From assembly GCF_902459505.1 (NCBI RefSeq), contig NC_047096.1, positions 2,542,001 to 2,606,000 on the forward strand: a DNA stretch of 64,000 nt, read 5' to 3'. Source of the stretch: Geotrypetes seraphini (taxonomy: Eukaryota > Chordata > Amphibia > Gymnophiona > Dermophiidae). Position numbers and translations under genes: made by a program. Positions within the stretch are counted from its first letter, which is position 1. The number at the start of each line of letters is the position of its first letter. The notes beneath the pieces were generated by a model. That model did no database searches, had not been told where the DNA came from, and worked only from the letters and a program-made list of their open reading frames with translations. Positions 1 to 10,130 of this stretch are shown piece after piece.

Positions 1-457
1 TTCCCAGGTGACCTTCATTAAAGGAGAAAACAAAAGAAAAGTGACCATAAATGGCCCATTGCTGGCAGAAGCACATTGCTACGTCTTGTCAAGCCGTTGG
101 CCCATTTCCCCTATTTTGTTAAGATCTGTAGCTAGAAATTCCATATCCTGCCTGCTTAACTAAGTGTTTTCTAAGGACAGCAGAATATTAGGTCCTCATG
201 AAACCCACTTGCTTCTCCAGGTCACTGCTAGAAAATCCTACAGCCTGAAAGCCCCACCTTTTCCAATACAGCCTAGGCTCATCAGAGGGTGCCACTCGGT
301 TCTGAGGACTAACATCCTAGGCACAGAGGATCCATCACGGGTGACATCACCATAAGTGTAATCCCAAATAATCAATGTTTTGTCAAGAGAGAAACAACAT
401 TCATTCAACAGAGGCTCTGTTGTATATATACAAAGGACAAACATTACATCTCCGCTT
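1..457. other. Intron of PIK3C2B, nothing recognised
   Basis: This stretch lies downstream of the last PIK3C2B exon seen here (minus strand). I find no coding exon, RNA gene or clear repeat in it. The short open frames have no recognisable protein similarity. Confidence 0.5.
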
Positions 458-462
458 GTTAA

Positions 463-790
463 GAATATAAGAACATAAGAAGAGCCTTACTGGGTCAGAC
501 CAGCAGCCTGTTCTCATGGTGGTCAATCCAGGTCCCTAGTACCTGGGGAAAACCCAAGGAGTAGCAACATTCCAAACAGAATCCTCAAAGGGTAACAAGA
601 TTCTAGAACCCCAAAGAGTAGCAACATTCCATGCGGAATCCCCAAAGAGTAACAAGATTCTAGAATCCCCAGAGTAGCAACATTCCATGCTACCAATCCA
701 GGGCAAGCAGTGGCTTCCCCCATGTCTTTCTCAATAACAGACTATGGACTTTTCCTCCAGGAAATTCTCCAAACCTTTCTTGCACTATAA
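463..790 (-). repeat. CR1-type LINE 3' end
   Basis: The copy starts with the AAGAATATAAGAACATAAG tail and runs through 'actgggtcagacc' and 'gtagcaacattcc' to 'ctccaggaaattctccaaacc', all antisense to the LINE. The same sequence recurs many times in the window. It holds about one and a half units of the internal repeat that is expanded at 42125-42475. Confidence 0.8.
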
Positions 791-1029
791 CAAAAAGTTG
801 ATATAAATTTGTGTATATTTAGATGGTTTAAATGTTTACATTTTTAGAAATAAGGACTCTATCAGTATTATATGTCAGTAATAAAATGTGCTCTCTGGTT
901 ATCCAACTGACAAATGCTAAGCCACAAAGAGCATAACTTGTCTCTTTTTTTCAAACACATCGTTAATCTCCCATTTTTGGGCACATATGACACTGAGAAG
1001 AATTAAAGATCTGCTTCATTTCAACAGAT

Positions 1030-1400
1030 ACAGATCTATAATGGCTGTTTACGGTCTTTGATTAAGAGACTGAAAATACAGAATCCGCTAGTACATTTTG
1101 CTGTGCGATGGCTTCCCATCGAGGAAAGAGTGATGTTTAAAATACGTAAGTCACTGTATGGTCACGCACCTCACTCTATTCCTCAATGTTGGGTCAGGGC
1201 CAGAGTTCTAGTTCCCTAACCCAAAGGGGATAAAATACGGGAAGTATTGGAGAGACCCCTTCCATAACAGGTGTCAAAACTTTGGAATGCATTTTCTGAC
1301 AGACTAAAGATGTCTTTTCAAAAGAAGCCGAAGTTTCATTACAAGAAAAACTCTGAATGATTTTATGTATTTTCATGTGACGATGTTTTCTTCCTGGTTT
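1030..1400 (+). repeat. Degenerate LINE reverse-transcriptase C-terminal fragment
   Basis: Conceptual translation gives a decayed version of the LINE C-terminal pattern (VRWLPIEERVMFKI, then a truncated tail). A better copy of the same region lies at 24840-25234. It is heavily broken and old. Confidence 0.5.
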
Positions 1401-1764
1401 TGTTTCTAGCTTCTTAGTATTCTAGTATGGTATCTAGCAGAATAAAAATGGATCCATAGATTTGTGTTCAAAGTGAATTCTCTCAGTCATTTGTTCATGA
1501 AACAGCAACTTATCTGCCAATAACAAGCAGCTACGTTGTCCATGTTATGGCCGAGCATTTGTCACTTACAACGTGCGAGGATTGCCGGACAGCACATTTT
1601 ATTAGTGATGTAAATCACTGATAGTATAAAAACACACACACACAAATATATAAGAGAGCTTCTGTACCGCTACTAATGACTGGGGAGTCAATTCAGAGGT
1701 ATTACAATATAGAGTTACAAAGAGCTTCTGCAAGGTGTTTCAACACATGGGCTCTATACTAAAA
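1401..1764. other. Unclassified intronic sequence
   Basis: A short CA run lies near 1630. I see no gene or recognisable repeat family here. Confidence 0.4.
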
Positions 1765-2060
1765 TACATAAGAACATAAGAAGGGCCTCTGCTGGGTCAG
1801 ACCAGAGGTCCATCGTGCCCAGCAGTCCGCTCACGCGGTGGCCCAACAGGTCCAGGACCTGTGTAGTAGTCCTCTATCTGTACCCTCTATCCCCTTCTCC
1901 TTCACAAAATTGTCCAATCCCTTCTTGAACCCTAATAATGTACTCTGTCCTATCACAACTTCTGGAAGTGCATTCCGGGTGTCCACCACCCGTTGGGTGA
2001 ACAAAAACTTCCCAGCATTGGTTTTGAATACACAGAGCTCTGTGGTGGTATTACAATACA
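1765..2060 (-). repeat. CR1-type LINE 3' end, 'cgtgcccagcagtccgctca' subfamily
   Basis: It starts with the ACATAAGAACATAAG tail. The minus strand encodes the end of the LINE protein (FLFTQRVVDTRNALPEVVIG), which is the usual CR1 C-terminal pattern. Sister copies lie at 18580-19075 and 30573-30870 and, on the plus strand, at 34815-35205. Confidence 0.8.
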
Positions 2061-2090
2061 GAGTTAATACTGGCATAATTATGCTATAAT

Positions 2091-3091
2091 CAATCTTATT
2101 TATTTATTTATTTAGATTTATATCCCGTTCTCCCAGTAGCTCAGAACGGTCTACAAGTAAACATACACAGTAGAAGTAATTAGGCAAATAAGATGTACAA
2201 TAGGTTTAGATGCTTGGACATACAAGATTGTGCAGTATTTATCAAGGTACAAACAATTTTTCAGAGTACAGACAATTTATCAGAGTACAGACTAAGTGAG
2301 GACTATACTGAAATTTAGGAGAAGTTAAATAGGGGAGAGAAGAGAGAGGTGGGGTTTAAGGGGGGGTGTAGACTGAGGGAGACCTTTAGTTGAAGATGAG
2401 GGTCTTTACCATTTTACGGAATGTCAATAAAGAGTTCTGTTGCCTGAGTTGGGGGGGGGAGTTTATTCCAGAGATGTGGGATGAAGTGGCTGTAGGATCG
2501 TTTGCGGGCAGTTTCTGAGAGGAGGGACCTTCCAGGGGGAATGCATAGGCGTATTTCCGATTTTGAGCGGAGGGTGCGAGTGGGGGTGTAGATGGGAAGC
2601 TTAGATTTTATGTAGGAGGGGGTGGTGGCATAAATTCTCTTGTGGGCTACTGCTAGGGCCTTGAAAGCACAGCGCTGGCTAATTGGGAGCCAGTGTTCAG
2701 CGCGGAGTGCTGGGGAGACGGGATCATGGTAGTTGAGGTTGTGTAGGAGGCGGATAGCTGCATTTTGGACACGTTGGAGGCGTTTGAGATTATTTTTGGT
2801 TAGTCCATTAAATAGGGAGTTACAGTAATCCATTCTGGAGAGGACATATGCGTAGAGGAGTTGGGCGAGGTCAGGTGTGGAGATGTAGGGTTTGATCCTT
2901 TTCAGTTGGCGGAGGTAGTAGAAGGAGGTGGAGATTACTTGGGATATGTGGGCAGATAGGGATAGGTGTCCATCTAAGGTTACTCCTAGGCTGCGTACCT
3001 GATCTGTTGCCGTTACTGATGTTTCTGACACATTGATCATCCTACTGATATGCACATGTTTATACCAAATCAATCGTCCTACGATCGGTAG
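2091..3091 (-). repeat. LINE (L2/CR1 group) 3' part with reverse-transcriptase C-terminus
   Basis: The minus strand is open for 226 codons (3094 to 2414). It matches the region after the catalytic motif of L2/CR1-group reverse transcriptases: a 'LGVTLDGHLS' segment, 'MDYCNSLFNGL', 'LQRVQNAAIRLL', 'HWLPISQR' and a terminal 'LWNKLPPP' block. The 3' UTR ends at a (TTTA)n tail near 2095-2115. No endonuclease or catalytic core is present, so it is a 5'-truncated insertion. The long intact frame suggests it is fairly young. The same 3' UTR recurs at 60760-60960. Confidence 0.85.
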
Positions 3092-3175
3092 CATGGAATA
3101 TTGCTACTTCTTGGGTTCTGGTCAGGTACTAGGGCTACTGGGCTTGATGGTCCATTGGGTTGTTCTTATGTATAC
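3092..3175 (+). repeat. CR1-type LINE extreme 3' end
   Basis: About 80 bp of the plus-sense CR1 tail ('gggcttgatggtccattggg', then 'ttcttatg') abut the 5' break of the LINE at 2091-3091. Confidence 0.7.
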
Positions 3176-3249
3176 ACACATATACGAGGTTTACTACTAT
3201 AGCTAAATACGCTATATTTATATCCCTCCTAAGGAGGTATGTAAATAAA

Positions 3250-3437
3250 TGAGGGGTGCTGAAAAGTTCTCAGCCCATCCAAGAAGAGATTGATGTGGAT
3301 TTGGTTCAATGAATGATCTGAAACATAGAATTTCAATTCCGCAAATTGTCACTTAATGAACTAAGATAACACAGCGGCAAAATAACGCTCAGAATTTAGG
3401 ATGTTGGTTGATTGGGCTGAAAACTTTTCAGAGTATG
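3250..3437. mobile_element. Mariner-like MITE
   Basis: The ends are inverted repeats of the type GAGGGGTGCTGAAAAGTTCT at the left and its diverged complement (gggctgaaaacttttcagag) at the right. This resembles known mariner termini. The roughly 190-bp interior has no coding capacity. The outer ends and target site are diverged. Confidence 0.5.
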
Positions 3438-3529
3438 AGAGTGTGAATCTGTGTGTGTCTGTATGTATTAATTAATTAATTAATGAGTTATATCAAATAG
3501 CATATTTTACTATTCAGCTGAATACGAAT

Positions 3530-3746
3530 AATGAAAATATTTATTAGGTATTTATATACTTTACATTCAGGTGCTCAAGCCATTTTCCCTGTCAGTCCTG
3601 GTGGGCTCACAATCTATCTAATGTACCTGGGGCAATGGGGGGGGGAGGGATTAAGTGAGTTGCCCAGGGTCATAGGGAGCAGTGTGGGATTTGAACCCAC
3701 AACCTCAGGGTGCAGAGGCTGGAGCTCTAACCACTAGCCACGAGGT
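3530..3746 (-). repeat. tRNA-derived SINE with MIR-like body
   Basis: Read on the minus strand it has an A-box-like start (GTGGCTAGTGGTTAGAGC), a B-box-like stretch (GGTTGTGGGTTCAAATCCC) and then 'tgaccctgggcaa', the conserved piece of the MIR/CORE-SINE body. Three further copies are at 36233-36435 (+), 58550-58772 (-) and 62828-62992 (-). Confidence 0.75.
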
Positions 3747-4227
3747 TTAAACATAACAAATTATAAAAGCGGCAACATGAAACCAGAAATCAAGTGTTTA
3801 TTTCATAGGATGTCGCACGGTAGAGCTCTGGATTATTAGCATTCAAACTTAAATCACTATTTGGCTGAATACGAATAATGCATTTAGGGCAACATTCAGG
3901 GCCAAATCAAACTGAATAAGAACATTCGGAACAGCCCTCATATATAGTGATGCACGCACCCGTTTTGTAATAGTGCATCAGATAGCGATGTAAAGTTTCT
4001 CTTTTTTATATATACACGAGAGCCTTTGTTGAAAGGATCACCACAGATGCAGCCACTTATCCCCTGCTTGTCTGGAGGCACACACCATATACCCAGAGGC
4101 TTTCTGCTGATGGAAAGGTGGACTCACGAGGGGATAAGACAGCTGGTACACGCCCTTACTTTCTTCTCTTGGGGGAGTAAAGGTGTCTGTGGCACCAGCC
4201 AGTTTCAAAGAACCAGAAGGAAACTTT
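3747..4227. other. Unclassified intronic sequence
   Basis: I recognise no gene or repeat family in this stretch. Confidence 0.4.
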
Positions 4228-4366
4228 CCTCCTCTTTTACGAACGCATAGCGTGGGTTTCAGTGCCGGCAGCGGCGGTAGCTGCTCATAGAATTCCTATG
4301 ATTGTCAGAGCAGTTACCGCTGCTGCTGGCGCTAAATCCAGCACTATGCATTCGTAAACGAGGAGG
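4228..4366. mobile_element. Palindromic MITE, Harbinger-like family
   Basis: The left end CCTCCTCTTTTACGAACGCA is the inverted complement, with few changes, of the right end, and the whole 139 bp can fold on itself. It belongs with the elements at 8168, 11169, 30109, 32985 and 36458, all of which have TTTTAC near the tip. No clear target duplication is visible for this copy. Confidence 0.55.
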
Positions 4367-4949
4367 TTTGTAAAGTTGGGAAAGATTTCTCTTTAGAAAG
4401 AGGAACATGCACCCCTCTCTTGTCCCATCTCCAAATATCTAGTGAACAAGTGAAGTGCCAAATCCAAAGGCCTTCCGAGAAGGACCAAATATAAAGCACG
4501 AGATTAAAAGAAAAGCAGTGGATCAAAAGAAGACAGAAAATCAATCAGACTCAACTTCTAGCAATTAAACAGAGTTAATTTAGCTGGTGGTGCTCTGCGT
4601 TTTGCTGAAGGCCCAGAAATTCAATGCTGGACCACGCCCAGCCTCCGACATTGAATTTCCAGTGCCCAGAGCCACTTAAGTGCAATATCCATCACTTAAC
4701 CAGCTCATGCGGTTCTATTTTTGCAGTGATCGTGGCCAATTAAGTGCTGATCCCACCCCCCAAATGCCTCCAAAATAGCCAGTTTTCTTTCAACCAGTCA
4801 TTTCCAATGGCACTGCTGAAAATGGCTGGATAGCCCCGAACAAGCAGTCTCTGGCAAGGAGCAGCTTCGGGCTGAATATACTGACCTGTTTGTCTTTAAG
4901 TGAGTTTTGGAGGGGAAACAGGGCAGTGCTGCTCCGATCTCTTCCTTAC
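4367..4949. other. Unclassified intronic sequence
   Basis: This is the intron immediately 3' of the last PIK3C2B exon seen. I recognise nothing in it. Confidence 0.4.
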
Positions 4950-5096
4950 CTTATTGAATTTGGACTGCAGGCGGGAGGGGCAGGGCGGTAGCTGATTCAG
5001 CGCAGTGGTAATTTCCAGTGTCTCAACAGCTGCCAGTGAATTGCTAATTGCCATGACTGACTGCACCACCCTTTCAGCTTTCAACTGGAAATCCCC
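4950..5096 (-). CDS. PIK3C2B: PIK3C2B coding exon 8 (of those in this window)
   Basis: This 147-bp exon encodes residues 518-566 in phase 0. It has an AG acceptor after a T-rich tract and a GTAAGG donor. The peptide (GDFQLKAERVVQSV, then TALNQLPPCPSRLQ) matches the linker between the Ras-binding domain and the C2 domain of class II PI3K beta. It is the last exon before the left edge. The C2, helical, kinase, PX and second C2 domains would lie beyond the window. No further exon of the gene is visible from 1 to 4949. I assign the gene by recalled similarity to human PIK3C2B; the frame continues exactly from exon 7. Confidence 0.92.
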
Positions 5097-5280
5097 CTAA
5101 AAGGAAAAAGAAGCAACTGGACCAGAGACGGACACTGTACAATCAACGTCTGCTATGCCCTGCACCCACACTTCAAAAAAACCTTACATCCCAACCGCAC
5201 AGCCCACGTTCTCTCCAACCCTCTAGGAGGGCAATTCTGTAGGAGGGTGAATGAAACTAGGCTCCTAGAGGGGTTGGTAG

Positions 5281-6153
5281 TAGAGAATGACACGGGAACA
5301 AATTTTTCCCCATCCCCGTGGGAACTCATTTTCCCATCCCATCCCTGCCCCATTTCTGCAAACTCCATCCTCATCTGCACAAGCCTCAAATGCTTTAAAA
5401 TCCTAAGTAGCAACATTCTAGAGCTGAGATTGTGATGTCATAATGCCTCATTCCACCAATGACTAAGCTCCATCCTCATCTGCACAAGCCTCAAATGCTT
5501 TAAAATCCTAAGTGGCAACATGCTAGAGCTCAGATTGTGATGTCATAATGCCTCATTCCACCAATGACTAAGCTCCGCCCTCATCCGCACAAACCTCGAA
5601 CCCTTTAAAATCCTAAGTAGCAACATTCTAGAGCTCCGATTGTGATGTCATAATGCCTCATTCCACCAATGACTAAGCTCCATCCTCATCTGCACAAGCC
5701 TCAAATGCTTTAAAATCCTAAGTGGCAACATGCTAGAGCTCAGATTGTGATGTCATAATGCCTCATTCCACCAATGACTAAGCTCCGCCCTCATCCGCAC
5801 AAACCTCGAACCCTTTAAAATCCTAAGTAGCAACATTCTAGAGCTCCGATTGTGATGTCATAATGCCTCATTCCACCAATGGCTAAGCTCCGTCCTTACA
5901 CTTTAAAATCCTAAGTGGCAACATTCTAGAGCTGAGATTGTGATGTCATAATGACTCATTCCACCAATGCCTAAGCTCCGTCCTCATCTGCACAAGCCTC
6001 AAACCTTTAAAATCATAAGTGTTTGAGGCTTGTGCGGTTAAGACAGAGCCTAAAGGAATGGAACAGGGACAGCGCCAGTATTCGTGGGGACGGGACGGGG
6101 AAATTGAGTTCCTGCGGGAACGGGGACAAATTTATCCCCCATGTCATTCTCTA
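5281..6153. mobile_element. hAT-like non-autonomous transposon carrying a minisatellite
   Basis: The termini are inverted repeats: TAGAGAATGACACGGG at the left and its diverged complement at the right, each continuing into a long 'cccgtcccc' extension. The element is flanked by 8-bp direct repeats, gttggtag (5273-5280) and gctggtag (6154-6161), as expected for the hAT superfamily. There is no transposase. The interior is mostly a 105-bp tandem repeat. Shorter relatives lie at 26311-26780 and 47140-47493. Confidence 0.75.
5366..6015. repeat. 105-bp minisatellite inside the hAT-like element
   Basis: Units begin at 5366, 5471, 5576, 5681, 5786, 5891 and 5979, spaced 105 bp except for one 88-bp unit. 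Each carries 'tgtgatgtcataatg' and 'attccaccaatg'. Units 2-3 and 4-5 are near-identical 210-bp dimers, which shows a recent higher-order duplication. Confidence 0.9.
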
Positions 6154-6464
6154 GCTGGTAGGAGCCTTTTTAATAAGCGATTGCGGTGCCTCCTTTCCTG
6201 TCTAGGATATGAGCCTAACCGAGTTAATGCGCACGTAACAATGAGGAGCTGCATCTGAGAGGTGCAGATATGCCTTTAACTTACTGTATCTCTAAAAGTT
6301 ATGTGTGAGCTCTGCCCACTCTCTGTCCACAGTGTAGGCATATTGCCACGTAATCCAAGTGGGTATTTACAGGAGAGTCATATGCAAATCAGTCACAGCA
6401 AGAAACAAGAGTGTGATTTCTGCACCACTTCCAGGCTCCTCTTTCTCCTGCGTTAGACACTCAC

Positions 6465-6528
6465 CTCTGCATCCAAGAAGGAATCAACCTCATTATGGAA
6501 GGTATCAAAGAGCAGAGATAGGGCCTCC
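6465..6528 (-). CDS. PIK3C2B: PIK3C2B coding exon 7
   Basis: This 64-bp exon supplies the last base of codon 496 and codons 497-517 (EALSLLFDTFHNEVDSFLDAE). The acceptor follows 'ctttctttgaag' and the donor is GTGAGT. The human protein has nearly the same peptide at this point, between the Ras-binding domain and the C2 domain. Its short size explains why no long open frame marks it. Phase matches on both sides: it receives two bases from exon 6 and leaves in phase 0 for exon 8. Confidence 0.9.
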
Positions 6529-6800
6529 CTTCAAAGAAAGAGAAATGACCATTACACTGGGGGCTCTTATTATGCCTTCAGGCTACCTCATCCTCTTCTC
6601 CCATCTCTTCTGCTTTCAGACCATCTCTTCTGCTTTCAGACCTGCCAAGCCTTGTCCCTCCCTCCTGCCCTCTAAGCCTCTTGTCCTCTAGGTCCCTCAC
6701 CTCACTCCCTGCTGCTCTCTGTGCTCCCTCCTGCCTTCTAAACACCGTTCCTCTTGCCCTGATGCCTTCCTGCCCTTTGTGCCTCTTCCTCATGTCTTAC

Positions 6801-6880
6801 CTACTGATGGTCTGCTTAACTGGCCGCTCCTGCAGGTGCACATGATGGTTTAGGGTCGATGGACTCTGATGGTCACTTGC
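6801..6880 (-). CDS. PIK3C2B: PIK3C2B coding exon 6
   Basis: This 80-bp exon encodes residues 470-495 plus two bases of codon 496. It contains the conserved block QSPSTLNHHVHLQERPVKQT, nearly identical to the human PIK3C2B segment just after the Ras-binding domain. The acceptor is 'ttttccag' and the donor GTAAGA. The intron to exon 7 is only about 270 bp and is repeat-free, unlike the multi-kilobase introns upstream. Confidence 0.93.
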
Positions 6881-7685
6881 CTGGAAAAGAAAAGGGGGGA
6901 GGGGGATGAAGAATTTGGTCAGGGCCGGCTTAACCATCAAGCAGACCAGGCAGTAACCTGGGGCACCAGTAGCTCGAAGGCTGGCAAAGAGCAGCCACAT
7001 AAACTCAAAGAACCATCAGGACATCAGAGCAAACTGTTACTTGCTGGGGGAGGGGGGGGGAGAACGTGATCATATGGTCTATGTATCTGGGAAGTAGTAC
7101 CTTTTACCTGGGTAAATGGTTTTTGGAAGTTACCTTCATAGGAGATAATTTTATAAAGGTCTAAAGATGATTAATTATGGCCATTTCATCGCTCAATTGA
7201 CCACAGTGAATTGTCCGACCTCTTGGGGGGGAGGGGAGCTATGCCTCCCACTCCACCCAAACATACGAGCATCCTGACCTAAGAAGGAGCACCCCCCAGG
7301 TAGGAGCATCCCCCAGTCCGCATACTTGTTAAAATGTTCACTGGCGTGAACAGCACCTTTGACTCCCTCTCATGCTGGTCTTCTCTCCCCCCTCTGACAT
7401 CATGTCCTTATCCAGCCACTAGCAACTGACATCAGAAGGGAGCCAAGGCTGTTCAAGGAGGGGGTGGAAGATGCACCGGTGAACTTTTGAAAAGGTATAT
7501 TGGGTGGGGGGGGGCAGAGGAGGAGAGGAGTTTGGGGGTGAGGGGGTGGAGAGGCATCGGGATTCATCGCAGTTCACTCCAGAGATGACAATTCATTGCA
7601 AGCGTGTTAAAACAATCGGCGATGAAAGAGCCCTGATGAAGCCTTTTTCAATGAATGGAAAGCAGCTCTGATGAAAGCGTGCAAG
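6881..7685. other. Intron of PIK3C2B, mostly unclassified
   Basis: A 'cagggccggcttaacc' start near 6920 resembles the end of a widespread DNA-transposon family, but I see no matching partner end. G-runs occur near 7045 and 7508. Nothing else is recognised. Confidence 0.35.
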
Positions 7686-7870
7686 TTTCAAGTTTATTAT
7701 TTTTCTTAATTAATCGCTTAATCAAATTCAAAGCGATGTACATATTAAAAAGATAGTCAATAAGAAACAAACAGTACAAACTATAAATAATTACGTTGGG
7801 TAATACATATTTACATTACATAAGGTAAGAAGGGTATTAAATACATTTGTTAAGTGAAAGCAAAACAAAG
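7686..7870 (-). repeat. L2-type LINE 3' end with TTCAAG tail
   Basis: On the minus strand this is the 3' UTR of an L2-like LINE ending in (CTTGAAA)n. The same tail closes the copies at 10131-11013, 17540-17898 and 50393-51608. Confidence 0.65.
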
Positions 7871-8167
7871 GGAAAACATTTAAGAGTCGAAATGCTTAAA
7901 ACCTGGGTGCACTGAAAGGGCTTCTGCTTGGGAATTCATTGGGGTACAGCTGGGATCTATGTACCTCATTTTAACAATCCGTATGCACGGGTAGAGAAGG
8001 CGTGCACACATTGGCAAGGGACATTTTGGAGAACCTAATTTCTAAAGAAAAGACGCCTCTGCTGCCTTTACAAAGTAACATACATCAAATTACTCTTTTC
8101 TTTTCATGCAAATCTCTCACCACATTTCATCTTCTAAACAGTGAAATCTTCAACTTGGTAAGTCTTA

Positions 8168-8298
8168 GGGCTCCTTTAACGAAGACGCCCTAAACTGCCG
8201 GCCGCGCTAGCCGCTACCGCCTCCTCTTGAGTTTTCCGGCTAGCACGGGGGTTAGCGCGTGATTAAAAGCTGCTAACGTGGCTTCGTAAAAGGAGCCC
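8168..8298. mobile_element. Harbinger-like palindromic MITE with TTA target duplication
   Basis: The inverted ends GGGCTCCTTTAACGAAG and CTTCGTAAAAGGAGCCC bound 131 bp. TTA flanks both sides (8165-8167 and 8299-8301), fitting the TWA target of PIF/Harbinger elements. There is no coding capacity. Confidence 0.7.
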
Positions 8299-8689
8299 TT
8301 AATTTCCCAGACACAAAACCTATCTGCAAAAAAACCAGCTAGCGACACAAGTCACGCTTCGCTGTTATTGCATCAGGGAAGTTGGTCACCATAGACTACG
8401 TTGTTCATATTTATCTGTTTGTATAAAATAGCTCCACGTGTTGGCACTTCTTACCCAGGTGACCTAAAGCAACCAACTTCCTAAATTCTGGGCATCAATT
8501 TAGTGCCAACTTGCAGAAACGAAGCTCTAGGTTTTGACATTGTTTGAACCATATCCACGTCATTCTCTTCTTGGTTGGGCTGAGAACTTTGTAAAATTAC
8601 CCTCAAAATGTTCAATTCTGTGTTTTTCAGGATTATTTGGGGAGAGTATCGATTGGGTGATCATGATAACTGAGTCTAATTATCATGTA

Positions 8690-8797
8690 GTTCCTTCCTA
8701 TTTCTCCTACTGTAAACCGCGTCGAGCTCTACGAACGTGGAGATGATGCGGTATACAAACCTAAGGATTAGATTAGATTAGATTAGATTAGATTAGG
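8690..8797 (+). repeat. L2-type LINE/SINE 3' end with (GATTA)n tail
   Basis: The sequence 'tgtaaaccgcgtcgagctct', then 'atgcggtataca', then six GATTA repeats is the 3' terminal stem-loop plus microsatellite tail used by L2-type elements. Related 3' ends in this window carry different tails. Confidence 0.65.
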
Positions 8798-9107
8798 ATC
8801 TCGGGGGCAGGCGGACCAGGATCCCTGTAAGTTAACTGAGAGACATCTAATATCCTGTACTGGCCCTGAAGCTTGACTAAGGGTATCAGTTGTCTCTTTC
8901 ATGCCGCAGTGAACAAAGGATGTATTAACTTCCAGGGCTTCTGGGGAATTCCACTGGAGCAGTGTAAAAAGACAGTATTTTAATTAATTGATACAGAGTT
9001 CGAACAACTATCTGTCGTGGGATTACTACCCTTTAGGTAACTGTAATTATTTTCTTTCCTTGTTCTGTTAGATGGTATAGAAAGTCACACATTAAAGTCA
9101 CACTTAC

Positions 9108-9219
9108 GCTCCTGACCAGATCCCCACGCATGCTCTCCTTCTCCATCAGCTTCAGCTGGATTTCAATATCGAATTTCCTGCAGTGTTGAATGTACTCATG
9201 GCTGCCCAGGACATGCTCA
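9108..9219 (-). CDS. PIK3C2B: PIK3C2B coding exon 5
   Basis: This 112-bp exon completes codon 432 and encodes residues 433-469 (EHVLGSHEYIQHCRKFDIEI and onward). This is the C-terminal end of the PI3K Ras-binding domain. The acceptor is 'tgtatctgcag', the donor GTAAGT, and the exit phase is 0. The upstream intron, from 22584 down to 9220, is about 13.4 kb. It is the second-largest PIK3C2B intron seen here, after the 5' UTR intron, and is packed with transposons. Confidence 0.94.
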
Positions 9220-9399
9220 CTGCAGATACAATAAAAAAGAAACCACTGAAAACGAGGCAGAGCAGTGAAGGACAGGATGAGGGAGCCACAGACGCAGGTG
9301 GTGGCATCTGACAGTGCCGAGAATGGAGAAAGAAACAGCTACATGCGGTGAGAGTCTCTCGGTCTTTTTCTATGGACTGAGAAGAAGGTACTAAAAAGG

Positions 9400-9565
9400 G
9401 TCTGAAAACCCTCCAGGGATTGAAGACAAAGTTAGACAAGTTCCTGCTGAACCAGAACGTGTGCAGGTAGGGCTAGTCTCAGTTAGGGTGCTGGTCTTTG
9501 ACGAGAGGGCCACCGCGTGAGCGGACTGCTGGGCACGATGGACCACTGGACTGACCCTGCTTTTT
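9400..9565 (+). repeat. CR1-type LINE 3' end
   Basis: The stretch 'ggattgaagacaaagttaga' to 'tgctgggcacgatggacca' is the plus-sense CR1 tail, truncated at 5'. It sits just upstream of PIK3C2B exon 5 in gene order. Confidence 0.65.
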
Positions 9566-9759
9566 TTCAATATCTCATAGCTAAAGAGACCATTACTTTA
9601 CTTTAAATTTTGGTGGATTCTATTTTCATAATGGCTGACAAAAACACCAAACAAACCATGAAGTCTAAATGATACTCTGCATGTGACACAAAAATACCTA
9701 TCACCATCCGCCAAGCTCAGGGTATACGTTATCTAGGATTAGCGCATGAGGCTCCAATT

Positions 9760-10130
9760 CCAAACAGCTTAATCTGGCTCTTATACACCTCACGGTTCTG
9801 TGCGGTTTACAGGTCAAGAGTTACTAACAATGTAGCAGATCAAAGTCATAAGAATTTAACAGAAAATAAATTTCCAACAATTTCTAAAGCTAAGGTTAAC
9901 CATGATGCTGTATTTGCCAAAAAGATATGTTTTTCAATATTTTTCTAAAGACTGAATACGATGCAGAAATTGATATATGAATACCAATTTCTTTCTCCCA
10001 TAAAGCTGCCTCGAAAGCCAACGTTTTACCAAGGAAACGTTTATAGACACATCCCTTGACTAATGGAAAATCAAAGTGACTATACGTAAATGTTTCCTAT
10101 CAACAAATTTGAAAGAATCAGAAAGATAAC
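9760..10130 (-). repeat. LINE 3' segment, left part of an interrupted copy
   Basis: This aligns by eye with the minus-strand LINE sequence at 37090-37640 ('ataaagctgcctcgaaag' against 'gtaatgctgcctgataca'). The alignment resumes at about 11014, so the plus-strand L2 element at 10131-11013 interrupts it. Confidence 0.6.

Noticed and set aside
2414-3094. 226-codon open frame as a host gene
   Set aside because: It is the C-terminal part of a LINE reverse transcriptase with a LINE 3' UTR and (TTTA)n tail.
5366-6015. CRISPR-like array
   Set aside because: Repeats are directly adjacent 105-bp units without unique spacers, inside a transposon in a eukaryotic intron.
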